Positions 1 to 6,768 of a stretch of DNA of 9,120 bases are shown one piece after another. Positions within the stretch are counted from its first letter, which is position 1; each line of letters opens with the position of its first letter. Origin of the DNA: Verrucomicrobia bacterium UBA2460 (GTDB taxonomy: Bacteria; Verrucomicrobiota; Verrucomicrobiia; Methylacidiphilales; Verrucolacustridaceae); contig DDPU01000059.1 of assembly GCA_002342345.1 (NCBI GenBank), forward strand, positions 3,173 to 12,292, in the 5' to 3' direction. Made by a program: the position numbers and the translations under genes. A model generated the notes under the pieces. The model was given only the letters and a program-made list of their open reading frames with translations. It was not told the DNA's origin and did no database searches.

Positions 1-465
1 AACGGGCTGCAGACCAACGGCTACACCCTGGCCCGGGCCATCCTGAAAAGGGCCAAGCTCCGTCTTGGGCAAAAATTGCCCGGCACCTCGCAGAGCATCG
101 GAACTTTGTTGATGGCCGTGCATCCGAACTACCGTCCGGCGCTGCTGAGCATCGCCAGGAAGGCGAAGATCAAGGGGGCGGCCCACATCACGGGGGGCGG
201 CCTGATCGACAACCCTCCGCGTGTTTTGCCGCGCGGCACGGCCGCCGAAATCCGCCTGGGCAGCTGGCCGGTGCCGCCGCTGTTCCGGATGCTGGTCTCC
301 AAGGGCCGCCTGAAGCCCGCGGAGGCTTACCGCACCTTCAACATGGGCATCGGCATGGTGGTGATCGTGGCCCGGAAAGATGTCGCGAGGGTCCGGCGGG
401 CGGTCCGGTGTCACGAGATCGGGCGCATCGTCCGGGGGGATGGAAAGGTGAGGCTGGTGGCGTGA
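1..465 (+). CDS. purM: Phosphoribosylformylglycinamidine cyclo-ligase (AIR synthetase), 3' part only
   Basis: This is the C-terminal 154 residues of PurM, which closes formylglycinamidine ribonucleotide to aminoimidazole ribonucleotide with ATP in cytosolic purine synthesis. The frame is open from base 1, so the start lies upstream; the whole protein is usually about 340-350 residues. Visible family signatures are NGYTLAR near the left edge, [13 protein letters not shown], the glycine-rich [17 protein letters not shown] and, near the end, FNMGIGMVV. These mark the second half of the AIRS fold. The motif usually written LHSNGY reads LQTNGY here, a His-to-Gln change. The stop TGA (463-465) overlaps the GTG start of purH by 4 nt, so the two are probably cotranscribed and translationally coupled. 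The identification rests on several conserved blocks and is secure; the upstream promoter cannot be seen. Confidence 0.95.
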   Translation, partial: NGLQTNGYTLARAILKRAKLRLGQKLPGTSQSIGTLLMAVHPNYRPALLSIARKAKIKGAAHITGGGLIDNPPRVLPRGTAAEIRLGSWPVPPLFRMLVSKGRLKPAEAYRTFNMGIGMVVIVARKDVARVRRAVRCHEIGRIVRGDGKVRLVA

Positions 466-2003
466 ATGGGGGGATCCAACGGGCGCTGCTTTCCGTGTCC
501 GACAAGACCGGCCTGGTCGAGTTCGCGAAATTTCTGGCCGGCAAAGGCGTGGAGCTGATTTCCACCGGGGGAACGGCCAAGTCCTTGCGGGAGGCCGGCG
601 TCCAGGTGACCGAGTTGAGCGACTACACCGGATTTCCCGAAATGATGGACGGACGGGTGAAGACCCTGCATCCCAAGGTGCACGGCGGACTCTTGCAAAG
701 AAGGGACCTGGAAGGTCACCGTGAACAGGCGAGGAAACACGGCATCCCACCGATCGACCTGGTGGTGGTGAACCTGTATCCGTTTGAACAGACGGTGGCC
801 AAGCCCGACTGCACCACCGAGCTGGCCATCGAAAACATCGATATCGGCGGTCCCAGCATGCTGCGCAGCGCGGCCAAGAACCACGATGCGGTCACCGTGG
901 TGGTGGATCCGGACGACTACGCCATTGTCCGGAAGGAAATGGAGCAGGGGGGCGACACGAGCGGGGAAACCCGCCGGAAGCTGGCCGCCAAGGTGTTCCG
1001 GCACACCTCGCACTACGATCATCTGATTTCCTCGTATCTCACCCGCCAGGTGGAGCCGGATCCGATCCAGGAGACGGCGGGCATTGTGCGGCGCAAGGCC
1101 CAGGCCCTCCGCTACGGCGAAAATCCCCACCAGAAGGCGGCCCTCTACGGGGGATTCCTGGAGGCGTTCCGCCAGCTTCACGGCAAGGAGCTTTCCTACA
1201 ACAACGTGCTGGATCTGAGCGCGGCGGCCGGGCTGATCGCGGAATTCCGGGAGGAAGAGCCGACCCTGGCCATCCTCAAACACACCAATCCCTGCGGGGT
1301 GGGCACGGGCAAAAAGCTGGTGGAGGCCTGGGAGAAGGCTTTTGCGACCGACCGGCAGGCGCCTTTTGGCGGGATCATCGCCGCCAACCGTCCGCTGGAC
1401 GGGGAGACGGCCAAGGCGATCGCGGAGATCTTCAGCGAGGTGATTTTAGCGCCCTCCTTCCTCCCGGAGGCGTTGCAGGTACTGCAGGCGAAAAAGAACC
1501 TAAGGCTGATCGAAAACCGGGAAAAAGGCGGGGCGGGGTGGGATTTTCGCACCGTGCGCGGCAACGGGCTGCTGGTGCAGGAGTCCGACGAACGGGGGGA
1601 TCAGGAAAAGGATTGGAAGGTGGTGACCAAGCGGAAGCCGACCGAGGCGGAGATGCGGGCGATGCGGTTCGGCTGGAAGGTGGTCCGCCACGTGAAGTCC
1701 AACGCGATCGTCTATGCAACTGCGGACCGGACCCTGGGAATCGGCGCGGGACAGATGTCGCGGGTGGACAGCTCGCGCATCGCGGTCTGGAAGGCGGGGG
1801 AGGCGAAACTGGGTTTGCAAGGCAGTGCGGTGGCTTCCGATGCGTTTTTTCCGTTTCCCGACGGACTGGAGGCGGCCGCGCAGGCCGGTGCCACCGCGGC
1901 GATCCAGCCCGGCGGCAGCGTGAAGGATGCGGAGGTGATCGCGGCGGCGGATCGCCTGGGGGTGGCGATGGTGTTCACGGGCCGGAGGCACTTCCGGCAC
2001 TAA
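462..2003 (+). CDS. purH: Bifunctional AICAR formyltransferase / IMP cyclohydrolase
   Basis: PurH carries out the last two steps of IMP synthesis: it formylates AICAR with 10-formyl-THF, then cyclises FAICAR to IMP. The product is 513 residues, the normal length. The N-terminal MGS-like cyclohydrolase domain begins [10 protein letters not shown] (8-17) and contains STGGTAKSL (34-42) and [15 protein letters not shown] (57-71). The transformylase domain shows LRYGENPHQ (216-224), the catalytic Lys-His pair in KHTNPCG (K273, H274), [24 protein letters not shown] and the C-terminal FPFPDGLE followed by QPGGS. I chose GTG at 462 because its residues match the family N-terminus, it forms a GTGA overlap with the purM stop, and AAGGTGAGG lies just upstream. 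The frame is open back to 408, but that extension lies inside purM. The gene ends 7 bp before the convergent zwf stop. Confidence 0.97.
   Translation: MNGGIQRALLSVSDKTGLVEFAKFLAGKGVELISTGGTAKSLREAGVQVTELSDYTGFPEMMDGRVKTLHPKVHGGLLQRRDLEGHREQARKHGIPPIDLVVVNLYPFEQTVAKPDCTTELAIENIDIGGPSMLRSAAKNHDAVTVVVDPDDYAIVRKEMEQGGDTSGETRRKLAAKVFRHTSHYDHLISSYLTRQVEPDPIQETAGIVRRKAQALRYGENPHQKAALYGGFLEAFRQLHGKELSYNNVLDLSAAAGLIAEFREEEPTLAILKHTNPCGVGTGKKLVEAWEKAFATDRQAPFGGIIAANRPLDGETAKAIAEIFSEVILAPSFLPEALQVLQAKKNLRLIENREKGGAGWDFRTVRGNGLLVQESDERGDQEKDWKVVTKRKPTEAEMRAMRFGWKVVRHVKSNAIVYATADRTLGIGAGQMSRVDSSRIAVWKAGEAKLGLQGSAVASDAFFPFPDGLEAAAQAGATAAIQPGGSVKDAEVIAAADRLGVAMVFTGRRHFRH
1981..1998 (+). other. Small inverted repeat at the purH 3' end
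   Basis: GCCGGA (1981-1986) and TCCGGC (1993-1998) form a perfect 6-bp stem with a 6-nt loop inside the last codons of purH, 2 nt before the TAA. No T-tract follows on the plus strand; the next bases are ACTAAAAG. With only 7 bp between purH and zwf, this is the only hairpin I see at the junction. It could weakly slow RNA polymerase or protect the 3' end, but it may simply be coding sequence. Confidence 0.25.
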
Positions 2004-2010
2004 AAGTCGG

Positions 2011-3543
2011 TCAGGCCTTGGCGCGGGCGTCGAGGTCGACCCAGTTGTTCCCGTCGGCCTGCATGAGCAGGTCGGCCTCGTGCGGTCCCCAGGAGCCTTG
2101 GCGATAGAGCGCCATGGTGGTGTCCTGCCAGCCCGCACGGATGGAATCGACCAGACGCCAGGCCTCGAGCACCTCATCAGCCCGGGTGAAAAGGGTGGAG
2201 TCCCCGAAGATGGCATCGCCAAGCAGGCGTTCGTAAGCCTCCGGGGAATAGGAGCCGAATTCGGTGGTGTAGCAGAACTCCATGTCGACCGGCTGGACGG
2301 AGGATTTTCCGGGTTTCTTGGCGTTGAAGCAGAGGTGGACGCCCTCGTTCGGCTGGAGACGAATGTGCATGGCGTTCCGGTGGAGAAGATCGCCGAACTC
2401 CGCCCGGAAGAGCGTGGCCGGGGGACGCCGGAAGACGATGACGATTTCCGAGGCGCGGGTGGTGAGCGCCTTGCCAGTGCGCAGATAGAAGGGGACGCCG
2501 GACCAGCGCCAGTTGTCGATCTGCAGCTTCATGGCGGCGTAGGTCTCGGTGGTGGAGTTGGGGGAGACGCGGTCGGTCTGGCGGTACCCCTCGTACTGGG
2601 CGCGGACGGTGCTGGCGGGAATGATTTCGGGCTTGGGGGTGGGGATCGAGCGGAGGACCTTGACCTTCTCGTCGCGGATGGATTCCGAGGAAAGATTGGC
2701 GGGCGGCTCCATCGCGGTGATGGCGAGCAGCTGCATCATGTGGTTCTGGACCATGTCCCGCATGGCGCCGACCTCGTCATAAAAGGCGCCGCGGGTGCCA
2801 ACGCCTTCCTGTTCCGCCACGGTGATCTGGACGTTGTCGATCAGGTTGCTGTTCCAGATCGGCTCCCAGATGGAATTGGCGAAGCGGAAATATAGGAGAT
2901 TTTGGACGGTCTCCTTGCCGAGGTAGTGATCGATGCGGAAAAGGTTGGATTCATCGAGGCAGGACTGTAGGTCGTCGACCAGCTGGCGGGCGGACTTGAG
3001 GTCGTTGCCGAACGGTTTTTCCACGACCACGCGGGCGGGGAGCCCGGGGCGGACCAAGCCGGCTTCGGCGAGGTGCTTCACCACGGTGGCGAAATAGTCC
3101 GGTGCGGTGGCGAGGTAGAAGATGTGCTGGGTTAGGCCGCGGGTTTTGGCGAGTTCGTCGAGGGTCTTTTTCAGAGACGCATAGGCGGCGGGCTCATCGA
3201 AGTTGCCCTGGTGGTAGGTGAGCCGGGGGGTGAATTTGTCCCACTCGGCAGCCTGGATCGGCCGGAGGCGGGAGAACTTGTCGAGACCCTCCTTCATTTC
3301 CTTGCGGAACTCCTCGTCTTTCTTCGGGCGACGGGCGAAGCCGATGATCGAGTAGTCCTTGGGCAGGATCCCCTCGTGATGAAGGCCGAAGAGTGCGGGA
3401 ACGAGCTTGCGGCTGGTGAGATCGCCGCTGGCGCCGAAAATGACCATGACAAAAGGCGGCAGAACGCGTCCGGCGATGGGGGCGGGAGCCGTTGCCGGAG
3501 CGGCGACGGCCTTGGGCTTGGCGGGAGCGGCGACGGGGCTCAT
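2011..3543 (-). CDS. zwf: Glucose-6-phosphate 1-dehydrogenase
   Basis: Oxidises glucose 6-phosphate to 6-phosphogluconolactone with reduction of NADP+ (or NAD+), the entry step of the oxidative pentose phosphate and Entner-Doudoroff pathways; cytosolic. The product is 510 residues. After an Ala/Pro-rich leader of about 30 residues comes the Rossmann fingerprint GASGDLTSRKL (37-47). Then follow EKPFGNDL (175-182), the substrate-binding RIDHYLGKE (203-211) and the catalytic-base histidine in MRDMVQNHMMQ (H268). The ATG at 3543 forms an ATGA overlap with the stop of pgl just upstream, which supports coupled translation; an in-frame TTG at 3555 is possible but less likely. No clear Shine-Dalgarno precedes the ATG, consistent with coupling. 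The leader is longer than in many bacterial enzymes and looks disordered; it is too poor in hydrophobic residues to be a convincing signal peptide. Confidence 0.96.
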   Translation of the reverse strand: MSPVAAPAKPKAVAAPATAPAPIAGRVLPPFVMVIFGASGDLTSRKLVPALFGLHHEGILPKDYSIIGFARRPKKDEEFRKEMKEGLDKFSRLRPIQAAEWDKFTPRLTYHQGNFDEPAAYASLKKTLDELAKTRGLTQHIFYLATAPDYFATVVKHLAEAGLVRPGLPARVVVEKPFGNDLKSARQLVDDLQSCLDESNLFRIDHYLGKETVQNLLYFRFANSIWEPIWNSNLIDNVQITVAEQEGVGTRGAFYDEVGAMRDMVQNHMMQLLAITAMEPPANLSSESIRDEKVKVLRSIPTPKPEIIPASTVRAQYEGYRQTDRVSPNSTTETYAAMKLQIDNWRWSGVPFYLRTGKALTTRASEIVIVFRRPPATLFRAEFGDLLHRNAMHIRLQPNEGVHLCFNAKKPGKSSVQPVDMEFCYTTEFGSYSPEAYERLLGDAIFGDSTLFTRADEVLEAWRLVDSIRAGWQDTTMALYRQGSWGPHEADLLMQADGNNWVDLDARAKA

Positions 3544-4220
3544 GGCAAAGAACAATGGTAGATTTCCATGGTCCCGCGGTCACTCCGAACCTTCGCGGCG
3601 GGAAAATCGGCGGCGGGATCGTCCTTGGCCAGCGCCCGGATGTACGGTTCCTTGGAGGGACCCCGGGTGACGAACCAGATGGCGCGGGCAAAACGGAGAA
3701 GATGGTAGGTGGAGGTGACGCGGGGGACCCCCAGCTTGGGGACGAAATTCGGGGCCATGAAGAGCCGGTTTTCCCTGAGGGCATCCGTCCCGGGAAAGAG
3801 AGAGGAGGTGTGTCCGTCATCCCCGACCCCGAGCAGAATGAGGTCGAACTTGGGGGGATCGCCCAATTCCGCCTTGAGGCGCTTTTCATATTCCCGGGCG
3901 CCGATTTCCGCGGTGCCGATTTCCGTGTGGATGCGCTCGATCCTCGCCCCGGTGGACTGAAAGGCCTCGTGGATCATCCGGTAGTTGCTGTCTTTATGGT
4001 CGGGGGGAACCCAGCGCTCGTCGCCGAGATAAAGATGCGTGGCAGACCAAGGCCATTTTAACGAGGCCAGGCGCTGGTAGAGGGGCTTGGGGGTGGAACC
4101 CCCGGAAAGGGAGACGGAAAACGATCCGCGCGCCTGCAGGGCGGACCCGCCCAAGGTCTCCCAGCGGGCGACCATGGCTTCGAGCCAGGCGGAAGGTTCG
4201 GCGAATTCGTGCAAAGTCAT
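3540..4220 (-). CDS. pgl: 6-phosphogluconolactonase (SOL/DevB type)
   Basis: Hydrolyses 6-phosphogluconolactone, the product of the next gene's enzyme, to 6-phosphogluconate. The product is 226 residues, normal for this family, which shares a fold with glucosamine-6-phosphate deaminase. Visible motifs are SGGSTP (39-44) for phosphate binding, GDERWVP (66-72) with the following DSNYRM, and the catalytic-loop block GVGDDGHTSSLFPG (131-144) containing H137. These distinguish it from the unrelated YbhE-type lactonase. The ATG at 4220 starts directly at a typical N-terminus, though no convincing Shine-Dalgarno is visible. It is the first gene of a pgl-zwf pair with a 4-nt overlap. No 6-phosphogluconate dehydrogenase or dehydratase gene lies nearby, so the fate of 6-phosphogluconate cannot be read from this window. 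Confidence 0.94.
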   Translation of the reverse strand: MTLHEFAEPSAWLEAMVARWETLGGSALQARGSFSVSLSGGSTPKPLYQRLASLKWPWSATHLYLGDERWVPPDHKDSNYRMIHEAFQSTGARIERIHTEIGTAEIGAREYEKRLKAELGDPPKFDLILLGVGDDGHTSSLFPGTDALRENRLFMAPNFVPKLGVPRVTSTYHLLRFARAIWFVTRGPSKEPYIRALAKDDPAADFPAAKVRSDRGTMEIYHCSLP

Positions 4221-4312
4221 CCGAAAACGATGCCCAAATCCCTGTGAAAAAGCGATGACCGATGCGGAGAGTTGGCTCGCCCGTTCCCGGAGAAAGAGGT
4301 AGGCAGGAGGGA
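4221..4312. promoter_or_regulatory. Divergent intergenic region between pgl-zwf and ppk2
   Basis: These 92 bp separate the two divergent start codons and must hold, or lie next to, both promoters. I see no convincing -35/-10 pair on either strand. A short open frame, ATG 4255 to TAG 4302 (15 codons), ends 10 nt before the ppk2 ATG, but nothing shows it is translated. On the ppk2 side a strong AGGAGG sits at 4305-4310. Confidence 0.4.
4305..4310 (+). promoter_or_regulatory. Shine-Dalgarno site of ppk2
   Basis: AGGAGG is a perfect match to the anti-Shine-Dalgarno complement and is the strongest such site in the window. It lies only 2 nt before the proposed ATG at 4313, closer than usual, so part of the pairing may use the overlapping upstream AGGCAGG (4301-4307). 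It favours the 4313 start over the in-frame ATG at 4262. Confidence 0.5.
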
Positions 4313-5038
4313 ATGAGGAGCCGCCTGGACCGCCTGGATCTGGACAAGCAGATCCATGAAAAATCCGAATACCGGGAGAAACTGCGCGCCCTGCAGCTCA
4401 AGCTCCTTCATGCCCAGCGGCTCCTGCTGGAAAGCCCGAAAAACCTGATCCTGGTCTTTGAGGGGCCGGATGCAGCCGGCAAGGGGGGGGTGATCAAGCG
4501 GATGACGGAGCGGCTGGATCCGCGGCTGGTGCGGGTCTGGTCGATCGTCAAGCCGACGGAGGAGGAGAAGAAACACCATTATCTCTGGCGGTTTTGGAAC
4601 AAGCTCCCGGCAGCCGGGGAGACGGCGATTTTCGACCGTAGTTGGTACGGTCGGGTGCTGGTGGAGCGGGTGGAGGGATTTGCGAGAAAAGAGGAGTGGA
4701 AGCGGGCCTATCGGGAGATCAACGAAATGGAGCGGACCTTGGTCGACAACGGGGCGATCCTGATGAAGTTCTTCCTCCACATCACCAAGCAGGAACAGTT
4801 GCGGCGCTTCGAGCGCCGGGCGGCCGATCCCTACAAGCACTGGAAGATCAGCGAGGAGGATTGGCGCAACCGCCGGAAGTGGAAGGAGCATCTGGCGGCG
4901 GCCGAGGACATGTTCGGCAAAACGAACAGCCGATTTGCCCCGTGGAACCTGATCGAGGGGAACTACAAGTGGTACGCGCGAATCAAAATCATGAAACTGC
5001 TGGTGAAACGGCTGGAAGAGGAGTTCGGCCGGCTGTGA
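4313..5038 (+). CDS. ppk2: PPK2-family polyphosphate kinase, single domain, Pap-like
   Basis: PPK2 enzymes transfer phosphate between inorganic polyphosphate and nucleotides, usually making ATP/GTP or ADP from polyphosphate. The product is 241 residues, one PPK2 domain. After a charged N-terminal helix come the Walker A loop FEGPDAAGKGG (49-59), the PT-containing block KPTEEEKKHHYLWRFW (80-95) and the Walker B/lid motif FDRSWYGRVLVERVEGF starting at F107. Further on are HITKQEQLRRF and WKISEEDWRNR, then APWNLIEGNYKWYARIK near the end. From memory these blocks look most like the active half of two-domain polyphosphate:AMP phosphotransferase (class II), but here there is one domain. Substrate (AMP, ADP or GDP) cannot be fixed from sequence. 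The position usually Trp, Arg or Met before DAAGK is Pro (P52). The stop overlaps the next gene's GTG by 4 nt. A run of eight G encodes the Walker A glycines. Confidence 0.92.
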   Translation: MRSRLDRLDLDKQIHEKSEYREKLRALQLKLLHAQRLLLESPKNLILVFEGPDAAGKGGVIKRMTERLDPRLVRVWSIVKPTEEEKKHHYLWRFWNKLPAAGETAIFDRSWYGRVLVERVEGFARKEEWKRAYREINEMERTLVDNGAILMKFFLHITKQEQLRRFERRAADPYKHWKISEEDWRNRRKWKEHLAAAEDMFGKTNSRFAPWNLIEGNYKWYARIKIMKLLVKRLEEEFGRL

Positions 5039-5451
5039 GTCCGGCGGGGCTTCAGGCGGAGCGCGAATTCACCGCATATTTTTTCGACACCGATGCGGGG
5101 GGGGTGGTGCACAACCTCGCGTACCTTCGGTGGGTCGAGGCGGCGCGGACGGACCTGGCGGAAAAGCTGGGCTGGGGGATCCGGGAGATGCTTGAGGGTG
5201 AGCATGGCTGTCCCGTGCTGACCAAAACCGAGGCCGAGTATCTCCGGCCGGCCCGTTTGGGTGACCGGGTGAAGGTGGTCAGCCGGCTTACGGAAGTCGG
5301 TAAGGTCCGTTTTGTGGTGGAGTCGGAGGTTCGGGGAGCGGGGGAGGTGGTTTTCTGCCGCACCCGGCAGGAACTGGCCGCCGTGGTCCTGGCCACCGGA
5401 AAGCCCAGGCCCTTGCGCGAAGACTGGCGGGATCTGAATTCCGCAAAGTAA
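5035..5451 (+). CDS. Acyl-CoA thioesterase, hotdog fold (YbgC/4-hydroxybenzoyl-CoA thioesterase family)
   Basis: A small cytosolic thioesterase of 138 residues, the usual length for a single hotdog domain, which would hydrolyse an acyl-CoA or acyl-ACP. The active-site segment is YFFDTDAGGVVHNLAYLRW (15-33), aligning with the DTDAGGVVYHANYL motif of YbgC; D20 is the probable catalytic Asp. EAARTDL follows on the long hotdog helix, and AEYLRPARLGDRV is the typical central strand region. The substrate cannot be inferred. GTG at 5035 was chosen because it overlaps the ppk2 stop (GTGA), follows GAAGAGGAG at 5015-5023, and gives a protein starting shortly before the first strand. The frame runs open far upstream only as a shadow inside ppk2. 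In other bacteria YbgC is often linked to tol-pal; here no tol gene is present and the partner is ppk2. Confidence 0.88.
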   Translation: MSPAGLQAEREFTAYFFDTDAGGVVHNLAYLRWVEAARTDLAEKLGWGIREMLEGEHGCPVLTKTEAEYLRPARLGDRVKVVSRLTEVGKVRFVVESEVRGAGEVVFCRTRQELAAVVLATGKPRPLREDWRDLNSAK

Positions 5452-5608
5452 TCAAAATCAGATTCTTATAAAATCACCCCGGAATTTTCCCGGGGTAGTT
5501 GCTGGATTTTTGCGGCCTGAGCCCGTGGCGGCCCCGGGGTCGAAGGACGGCGAGCGGGTTGTGGTCGGGTTTGAATGGGGGCGGGGTTTTCGGCATTCTT
5601 TTTCGCTT
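5452..5608. other. 157-bp noncoding gap before the cysteine desulfurase
   Basis: The gap opens with an AT-rich island unlike the GC-rich surroundings. It contains the heptamer AAAATCA twice in direct repeat (5454-5460 and 5470-5476, 16 bp apart) and TATAAA (5467-5472), a possible -10 element with no good -35. The GC hairpin follows at 5476-5496. The rest (5500-5608) is GC-rich. The last bases before the desulfurase ATG are a pyrimidine-rich TTCTTTTTCGCTT with no Shine-Dalgarno. The promoter of the desulfurase gene most likely lies here. Confidence 0.4.
5476..5496. terminator. GC-rich hairpin, possible terminator
   Basis: ACCCCGG (5476-5482) and CCGGGGT (5490-5496) form a perfect 7-bp stem around a 7-nt loop, 24 nt after the thioesterase stop. 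On the plus strand the nearest T-run (GGATTTTTG) comes about 10 nt after the stem, so it is not canonical. On the minus strand the stem is followed by GATTTTATAAG, slightly more terminator-like; it could stop antisense readthrough from pfkA. The position suits an end to the ppk2-thioesterase transcript. Confidence 0.45.
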
Positions 5609-6742
5609 ATGTCAGCGGGCCCGATCTACCTGGACTGCAACGCGACCACGCCGATGGAACCGGAGGTGGCGGAGGTTGTGCGCCGGTATTTTGAGGAGGA
5701 GTACGGCAACGAGGGGAGCCGTACCCACAATTTTGGCGCGCGCGCCAGACAAGCCGTCCAGAAAGCCCGGGAACAGATCGCCTCGCTGGTCGACGCCAAA
5801 CCGGAGGAGGTGGTCTTCACCAGCGGGGCCACCGAGAGCAACAACCTGGCCATCCTCGGCCTGGCCCCATGGGGCCGGCAGCATGGCAAAACCCACATCA
5901 TCAGCACGCGTATCGAGCACAAAGCTGTCCTGGAGCCGCTGGATCATTTGGCCAAGGAGGGCTTCGAGGTGGATTTGGTTTCCCCCGGCAGGCAGGGAAG
6001 GGTGGAAACGGAAAAGCTCACGCGGCTCCTCCGCCCGGGCACGATGCTGGTCTCCGTGATGCACGCCAACAACGAGACGGGGGTGGTGCAGCCGATCGGG
6101 GAGCTGGCGGAAGCCCTCGCCCATCACCCCGCCTGGTTCCATGTGGACGCCGCCCAGACCTTCGGAAAATTGCTGCCGGAGCTGAGGCATCCCCGGATCG
6201 ACCTGATCAGCGCCAGCGGACACAAAATCTACGGTCCCAAGGGGGTGGGCTTTTTGGTGGTTCGTCAACGGGGGAAACAAAAAGTTCCCCTTTCTCCCCT
6301 CGTTTTTGGCGGAGGGCAGGAGCATGGCCTCCGTCCCGGGACCCTCCCGGTTCCCTTGATTGCGGGTCTGGGAAAGGCGGCCGAGCTGGCGGCAGGGAAT
6401 CACGCGGAGCGGGAGGCTAAGTGCCGGGCTTTCCGGGAAAAATTCCTCCATGCCATCGGTCCTCTGCATCCGCACATCCACGGGGAAGAGGGCAAGGTGC
6501 TGGCCCATACCGTCAACGTCTCCTTTCCGGGCATCAGCGCGGAGGAGGTGATGTTGCGGTTAAAGGACGTGGCGGCGGCCTCGAACGGATCGGCCTGCAC
6601 CTCCTCGAGCTACCAGCCCAGTCATGTGCTCAAGGCGATGCATCTGGAGAAAGAGGAGATTGTCGGGGCCGTCCGGTTTTCCTGGTGTCATTTCACGCCG
6701 GATTTGGACTGGAATCTGTTCACCGAAAAGCTGCGGAGTTAA
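5609..6742 (+). CDS. Cysteine desulfurase (NifS/IscS superfamily, DndA-like)
   Basis: A PLP enzyme that removes sulfur from L-cysteine as an enzyme-bound persulfide and passes it to a partner. The product is 377 residues. It begins IYLDCNATTP (6-15). PLP-binding and substrate features are TSGATESNN (71-79), IEHKAVLEP, HVDAAQTFGK and the Schiff-base lysine K206 in SGHKIYGPKG. The persulfide cysteine is C330 in NGSACTSSSYQPSHVLKAM. The protein ends soon after RFSWCHFTPDLDW and lacks the longer C-terminal tail of IscS (about 404 residues). The blocks GNEGSRTHNFGARA, FGGGQEHGLRPGTLPVPLIAG and SWCHFTPDLDW match my memory of DndA, the desulfurase of DNA phosphorothioation, better than IscS or SufS. 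No dndB-E gene or iscU/mnmA partner is in the window. ATG 5609 gives the family N-terminus; an in-frame TTG at 5510 would add an unconserved 33-residue leader. Confidence 0.93.
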   Translation: MSAGPIYLDCNATTPMEPEVAEVVRRYFEEEYGNEGSRTHNFGARARQAVQKAREQIASLVDAKPEEVVFTSGATESNNLAILGLAPWGRQHGKTHIISTRIEHKAVLEPLDHLAKEGFEVDLVSPGRQGRVETEKLTRLLRPGTMLVSVMHANNETGVVQPIGELAEALAHHPAWFHVDAAQTFGKLLPELRHPRIDLISASGHKIYGPKGVGFLVVRQRGKQKVPLSPLVFGGGQEHGLRPGTLPVPLIAGLGKAAELAAGNHAEREAKCRAFREKFLHAIGPLHPHIHGEEGKVLAHTVNVSFPGISAEEVMLRLKDVAAASNGSACTSSSYQPSHVLKAMHLEKEEIVGAVRFSWCHFTPDLDWNLFTEKLRS

Positions 6743-6768
6743 GGGATTCCGCCAGGCCCAAGGACAGA

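Noticed and set aside
411..1283. Open frame of 290 codons on the minus strand over purH
   Set aside because: It is antisense to conserved purH motifs, is rich in His/Gly/Leu/Val, and has no recognisable domain.
1500..2222. Minus-strand frame of 240 codons spanning the purH end and the zwf end
   Set aside because: It conflicts with two well-supported genes and has no family motif.
2080..2895. Plus-strand frame of 271 codons over zwf
   Set aside because: It is antisense to zwf, whose RIDHYLGKE and catalytic blocks fix the real frame.
4255..4302. 15-codon leader ORF before ppk2
   Set aside because: It has no clear ribosome site, no run of a regulatory amino acid and no attenuator-like hairpins. 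It could be real but cannot be supported.
5510..5608. 33-residue extension of the cysteine desulfurase from TTG 5510
   Set aside because: The extension is not like any family N-terminus, and the ATG at 5609 gives a standard start just before IYLDCNATTP.
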